Below are positions 60,165-64,000 of a stretch of DNA of 64,000 bases, in pieces. The translations under genes and the position numbers were made by a program. This DNA is from Lacimicrobium sp. SS2-24 (GTDB taxonomy: Bacteria; Pseudomonadota; Gammaproteobacteria; Enterobacterales; Alteromonadaceae), in the NCBI RefSeq assembly GCF_002201535.1, contig NZ_NIWW01000006.1, positions 1-64,000 on the forward strand, in the 5' to 3' direction. Position 1 is the first letter of the stretch, and each line of letters starts with the position of its first letter. Below the pieces are notes generated by a model. That model was not told where the DNA came from. It did no database searches and saw only the letters and a list, made by a program, of their open reading frames with translations.

Positions 60165-62105
60165 TTAAGAGGACTTTTTATCGTCGTCTTTCACTTCTTC
60201 AAATTCAGCATCGACCACATCGTCGTCGGCTTTGCCGGAAGAGGCTTGCTCTTCTCCAGCCGCGGCACCTTCAGCGCCTTCGGCTGCTGCTTTTGCCTGC
60301 GCCACTTCCATCAGTTTGGAAGAAGCCTGGATAAGCTCCTGGGTCTTGGCTTCGATTTCAGCTTTGTCATCGCCTTTAATGGCGGTTTCAAGTGCAGAGA
60401 CTGCGGCTTCGATTTGTGACTTATCGTCATCACTGAGCGCGTCACCGGCTTCTTCAACCTGCTTGCGGGTGGAGTGCACCAGTCCGTCAGCCTGGTTGCG
60501 AGCCTGCACCAGTTCCTCAAACTTCTTGTCCGCTTCGGCATTGGCTTCGGCGTCCTGTACCATTTGATTCACTTCATCTTCAGACAATCCGCTGGACGCC
60601 TGAATGGTGATCTTCTGCTCTTTACCTGTGTCTTTGTCTTTCGCTGACACGTGCAAAATACCGTCCGCGTCCAAATCGAAAGTGACTTCAATCTGAGGCG
60701 CACCGCGCATGGCCGGGCGAATACCTTCAAGGTTAAACTGACCCAGCGACTTGTTACCGGCAGCCTGCTTACGCTCCCCCTGCATGACATGCACAGTCAC
60801 CGCTGACTGGTTGTCTTCTGCTGTCGAGAACACCTGAGATTTCTTGGTTGGAATCGTGGTGTTTTTCTCAATCAGCTTGGTCATTACACCACCCATGGTC
60901 TCAATTCCCAGAGACAGCGGGGTAACGTCCAGCAGCAGAACATCTTTCACATCACCGGCCAGTACACCACCCTGGATAGCCGCACCTACGGCAACCGCTT
61001 CGTCAGGGTTAACGTCACGACGTGGCTCTTTACCAAAGAACTCGGTCACATACTTTTGTACCAGTGGCATGCGGGTCTGACCGCCCACCATGATGATGTC
61101 CTGAATATCAGAAACAGACAGGTCGGCATCTGCCAGGGCCTGCTTGACCGGTCCCAGAGACTCTTTCACCATGTCTTCCACCAGTGACTCCAGCTTGGCG
61201 CGGGTAACTTTGATGGTAAGGTGCTTAGGACCTGAGCTGTCGGCAGTAATATAAGGCAGATTCACTTCTGTCTGCTGTGCAGAAGACAGTTCAATCTTGG
61301 CTTTCTCAGCCGCTTCTTTAAGACGCTGCATCGCCAGTGGATCTTTACGCAGATCCATACCCTGATCTTTCTTGAATTCGTCAACCAGGTAAGTGATCAG
61401 ACGGTTATCAAAGTCTTCACCACCGAGGTGGGTATCACCATTGGTCGCCAGTACTTCAAAGGTGTGCTCACCTTCCACTTCATCAATTTCGATGATAGAG
61501 ATATCGAAGGTACCACCACCTAAGTCATACACTGCCACCACGTTGTCGCCTTTTTTCTTGTCCATACCATAGGCAAGGGCGGCAGCTGTGGGTTCGTTGA
61601 TAATACGCTTCACTTCAAGACCGGCGATGCGACCGGCATCTTTGGTTGCCTGACGCTGAGAATCGTTAAAGTAAGCAGGAACAGTGATAACTGCAGCCGT
61701 TACTTCTTCGCCCAGGTAGTCCTCGGCGGTCTTTTTCATCTTCTTCAGCACTTCAGCTGACACCTGAGGAGGCGCCATCTTCTTGTCGTTCACTTCAACC
61801 CAGGCATCGCCATTGTCGGCCTTGATAATGCCAAATGGCATGATGTCGATGTCACGCTGAACTTCTTTGTCTTCCCAGCGACGACCAATCAGACGCTTGA
61901 TGGCGAACAGGGTGTTTTTAGGATTGGTTACCGCCTGACGTTTAGCAGGCTGACCAACCAGGGTTTCACCGTCTTTAGTGAATGCGATAATTGAGGGGGT
62001 GGTACGGTCCCCTTCCGCGTTTTCAATAACGCGAGGCTTATCGCCATCCAGAACGGCAACACATGAGTTTGTTGTACCTAAGTCAATACCAATGATTCTG
62101 CCCAT
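60165..62105 (-). CDS. dnaK: Chaperone DnaK (Hsp70)
   Basis: 646 residues with the ATPase start [28 protein letters not shown] and the substrate-binding domain ending in a charged EEV-like tail ([15 protein letters not shown]). Works with DnaJ and GrpE in folding and heat response. A sigma-32-like promoter lies at 62146-62173 in the dnaK leader, in addition to the one ahead of grpE. Confidence 0.97.
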   Translation of the reverse strand: MGRIIGIDLGTTNSCVAVLDGDKPRVIENAEGDRTTPSIIAFTKDGETLVGQPAKRQAVTNPKNTLFAIKRLIGRRWEDKEVQRDIDIMPFGIIKADNGDAWVEVNDKKMAPPQVSAEVLKKMKKTAEDYLGEEVTAAVITVPAYFNDSQRQATKDAGRIAGLEVKRIINEPTAAALAYGMDKKKGDNVVAVYDLGGGTFDISIIEIDEVEGEHTFEVLATNGDTHLGGEDFDNRLITYLVDEFKKDQGMDLRKDPLAMQRLKEAAEKAKIELSSAQQTEVNLPYITADSSGPKHLTIKVTRAKLESLVEDMVKESLGPVKQALADADLSVSDIQDIIMVGGQTRMPLVQKYVTEFFGKEPRRDVNPDEAVAVGAAIQGGVLAGDVKDVLLLDVTPLSLGIETMGGVMTKLIEKNTTIPTKKSQVFSTAEDNQSAVTVHVMQGERKQAAGNKSLGQFNLEGIRPAMRGAPQIEVTFDLDADGILHVSAKDKDTGKEQKITIQASSGLSEDEVNQMVQDAEANAEADKKFEELVQARNQADGLVHSTRKQVEEAGDALSDDDKSQIEAAVSALETAIKGDDKAEIEAKTQELIQASSKLMEVAQAKAAAEGAEGAAAGEEQASSGKADDDVVDAEFEEVKDDDKKSS

Positions 62106-62145
62106 TAGTCCACTCCAAAATATTCGTTAATTCCAGTTGCTACTT

Positions 62146-62173
62146 TTGTGGGGATGGCTGTGCTTGTTTTCAA
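62146..62173 (-). promoter_or_regulatory. Sigma-32-like promoter ahead of dnaK
   Basis: TTGAAA (62168-62173), 14-base spacer, CCCCAC (62148-62153) on the minus strand, near the sigma-32 consensus CTTGAA-N13/14-CCCCAT. It allows dnaK to be transcribed separately from grpE. Confidence 0.55.
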
Positions 62174-62219
62174 TAACAAGGGCAAAAAAATCCCCAGTAA
62201 ATTTGTGTCTTTTTTGCGA

Positions 62220-62834
62220 TTACGCCTCTGTGTCGACACCGGCTTCCGGTGCACGAGACACCATGACCATGGCCGGACGCAGTAAACGGCCGTTGAGCTG
62301 ATAACCTTTTTGCATTACCGCCAGCACAGAGTTTGGCTCCACGTCTGCGCTCTCCTGCATCGACATGGCCTGATGCAGATCCGGGTTGAAGGCTTCACCC
62401 TGTGGATCAACCACCTGCATGCCGAATTTCTCGATGGTGGCAATAAAGGACTTATGCGTCAGCTCTACCCCTTCAATCAGCGGCTTGACCGCCTCGTTGC
62501 TGGCATCTGCCACTTGCAGTGCGCGCTCAAGGTTATCGATAACGCTAAGCAATTCGCCGGCAAAACGTTCTAAGGCAAACTTTCTGGCCTTATCAATTTC
62601 CGCTTCGGCCCGTTTGCGGGCATTATCTGCGTCCGCTCTGGCGCGCAGCACCGCGTCTTTCTGGTCTCTGATGGTGGCTTCAGCCTGTGCCAGTGACGCT
62701 TCAAGCTCAGCAATACGCTGCTGCTCTTCGCTGTTCGCGACCTCTTCCTGGCTGCTATGTTCAGCCTGGGTGTCTTGTTGATTTTCCGCTTCCGGCTGCT
62801 GCTCGTCTTGTTTTGGCTGCTGCTCGTTGCTCAT
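62220..62834 (-). CDS. grpE: Nucleotide exchange factor GrpE
   Basis: 204 residues; releases ADP from DnaK. An acidic Gln/Glu-rich N-terminus (1-40), a long coiled coil (about 41-110; [20 protein letters not shown]) and a C-terminal beta domain with [13 protein letters not shown] and [21 protein letters not shown]. First gene of the cluster on this strand, 115 bases before dnaK. The sigma-32 promoter is at 62878-62907. Confidence 0.95.
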   Translation of the reverse strand: MSNEQQPKQDEQQPEAENQQDTQAEHSSQEEVANSEEQQRIAELEASLAQAEATIRDQKDAVLRARADADNARKRAEAEIDKARKFALERFAGELLSVIDNLERALQVADASNEAVKPLIEGVELTHKSFIATIEKFGMQVVDPQGEAFNPDLHQAMSMQESADVEPNSVLAVMQKGYQLNGRLLRPAMVMVSRAPEAGVDTEA

Positions 62835-62877
62835 TCGGCTCTCCGTCTATCTGAGTCTGTCATTCGGGTTGCAGCAG

Positions 62878-62907
62878 TAAATGGGGTTGGATTGCAACGA
62901 TTCAAGG
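62878..62907 (-). promoter_or_regulatory. Sigma-32 (heat-shock) promoter of grpE
   Basis: On the minus strand CTTGAA (62901-62906), a 14-base spacer, and CCCCATTTA (62878-62886), an almost exact sigma-32 promoter, about 45 bases before the grpE start. Confidence 0.85.
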
Positions 62908-63065
62908 TTTTTTTGCAACTTTGTGTCGAGCTTATGGCTCTTGCATTATTTATGGCGACAGTTACCCTCTTTGTGATTAGGATAAAAGGCGTTATTTGAT
63001 AACAGGTTTCCCGCGCCTGATCCCCTTTTACACACTTTGCGGCAACTGAAACTGGGCCTGTAGCC

Positions 63066-63947
63066 ATGCACGAGCGCTTTAAAACCATTGGATTAATTGG
63101 CAAACCTGACCATCAGGGGGCAAATGAGAGCCTCAGGGCGATCTACAACTACCTGACCCAGAATCAATACCGGGTGCTGATAGAGCAACAGGTGGCGGCA
63201 AAATTTGATGACGACAACCTTGAAGTGCTGGACATTGTTGGCATTGGCAAAGTGGCCGATCTGGCGATTGTGGTAGGTGGTGACGGCAATATGCTGGGTG
63301 CAGCAAGAGTGTTGTCGCGCTTCAACGTCGGTGTTGTGGGCGTCAACCGCGGTAATCTGGGGTTTTTAACCGATATCCATCCGGATAATATTGAAGCCCA
63401 GCTTGATGACATTTTCTCTGGCAATTACGTGACCGAGCAGCGCTTTTTGCTGGAAGTGGAAGTGTACCGTCACGACCAGCTTAAAAGTAGCAACGCAGCA
63501 GTAAACGAAGCGGTCGTGCACCACAGTGAAGTGGCCCACATGATGGAATTTGAAGTGCACGTGGATGACCAGTTTGTTTTCAGTCAGCGCTCCGATGGCC
63601 TGATCATTGCCACACCGACCGGTTCAACCGCCTATTCTCTGTCCGGTGGTGGCCCAATTCTTACCCCGAATCTGGACGCGCTGACCCTGGTGCCCATGTT
63701 CCCTCATACCCTGAGCAGCCGTCCGCTGGTGCTGGATGCCAACAGCGAGATACGACTGGTTATATCTCAGGACAACACCGAAACCCTGCAGGTGAGCTGC
63801 GACGGACATGTAGTATTAAGCGTGTCGCCCGGCGATGAGATACGCATTCGCAAAAACCCCTACACCCTGCGCCTGATCCACCCCAAAAGTTACAACTACT
63901 TTAGTGTACTAAGGGCTAAACTCGGCTGGGGCAGCAAGCTGTACTAA
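63066..63947 (+). CDS. nadK: NAD kinase
   Basis: 293 residues; phosphorylates NAD to NADP. The GGDGN motif is in [15 protein letters not shown] (about 75-79), followed by [12 protein letters not shown] and the NEAVVHH and [23 protein letters not shown] core. The N-terminus [14 protein letters not shown] matches the E. coli enzyme. It diverges from grpE, as in many Gammaproteobacteria. recN would be expected to follow outside the window; the last 53 bases hold no gene. Confidence 0.96.
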   Translation: MHERFKTIGLIGKPDHQGANESLRAIYNYLTQNQYRVLIEQQVAAKFDDDNLEVLDIVGIGKVADLAIVVGGDGNMLGAARVLSRFNVGVVGVNRGNLGFLTDIHPDNIEAQLDDIFSGNYVTEQRFLLEVEVYRHDQLKSSNAAVNEAVVHHSEVAHMMEFEVHVDDQFVFSQRSDGLIIATPTGSTAYSLSGGGPILTPNLDALTLVPMFPHTLSSRPLVLDANSEIRLVISQDNTETLQVSCDGHVVLSVSPGDEIRIRKNPYTLRLIHPKSYNYFSVLRAKLGWGSKLY

Positions 63948-64000
63948 AGAGGCTGAAGCGCCCCCTGAATGGCTGCACACTTTAAGAGACTGACACAGGG

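Overview
The window is a piece of a gammaproteobacterial chromosome, most likely from the order Alteromonadales (relatives of Alteromonas, Aestuariibacter, Bowmanella or Lacimicrobium). This is inferred from the close resemblance of CmoA/CmoB, GreA, CarA and the tRNAs to Enterobacteria-like sequences, from a HexR-controlled zwf-pgl-edd-glk-eda operon facing hexR and pykA, and from a marine-type complement (PhoX phosphatase, TonB receptor, Na+/amino-acid symporter, PAS-GGDEF-EAL protein). No species call can be made from sequence reading alone.

Layout. 1-1.7 kb: an AT-rich SIR2-domain gene preceded by an attC-like imperfect palindrome, looking like a horizontally acquired defence cassette. 1.7-3.4 kb: cmoA-cmoB (tRNA wobble uridine modification). 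3.4-8.8 kb, mostly minus strand: a periplasmic solute-binding-like protein, yeaC with a zinc-ribbon membrane protein, an AgcS Na+/amino-acid symporter with an unusual insertion, an M14 carboxypeptidase and a membrane thioredoxin. 8.9-10.3 kb: a two-gene endopeptidase/holin pair with no phage genes around it. 10.3-23.1 kb: central carbon and glycogen block: long GAPDH, a DUF2989 lipoprotein, gnd, malQ-glgB-glgX, a second GAPDH and yeaD. 23.4-31.8 kb: zwf-pgl-edd-glk-eda, the divergent regulator hexR, and pykA, with identical 15-bp HexR palindromes before zwf and pykA. 31.8-36.4 kb: a PAS-GGDEF-EAL protein, a tandemly duplicated tRNA-Ala/tRNA-Glu operon, gltX and two tRNA-Val genes. 36.6-40.7 kb: a degenerate receiver-TPR protein, an Atm1-type ABC exporter and two small genes. 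40.7-50.5 kb: metal and phosphate genes: a His-rich FtsX-type ABC system and a His-rich TonB receptor, both behind Zur boxes, plus phoX and a COG0523 GTPase behind a Pho box, with a cold-shock protein and a chromate transporter between. 50.7-64 kb: housekeeping genes: carA-carB-greA, dapB, a solute-binding protein with an esterase, grpE, dnaK and dnaJ with sigma-32 promoters, and nadK.

How the parts work together. Glucose-6-phosphate made by Glk enters the oxidative pentose phosphate/Entner-Doudoroff route (Zwf, Pgl, Edd, Eda, Gnd), the triose phosphates go through two GAPDH enzymes to PykA, and HexR can tie the set together. The GH13/GH77 enzymes feed glycogen and maltodextrin glucose into it. 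The Zur-box genes form a plausible zinc-scavenging route: outer-membrane receptor, then an ABC system with a histidine-rich periplasmic loop.

Most interesting for follow-up: the SIR2 gene and its attC-like flank; the histidine-rich Zur-linked ABC/TonB set; the phoX-COG0523 pair under a Pho box; and the stand-alone holin/endopeptidase pair, which could be a secretion (type 10-like) rather than a phage-lysis device.
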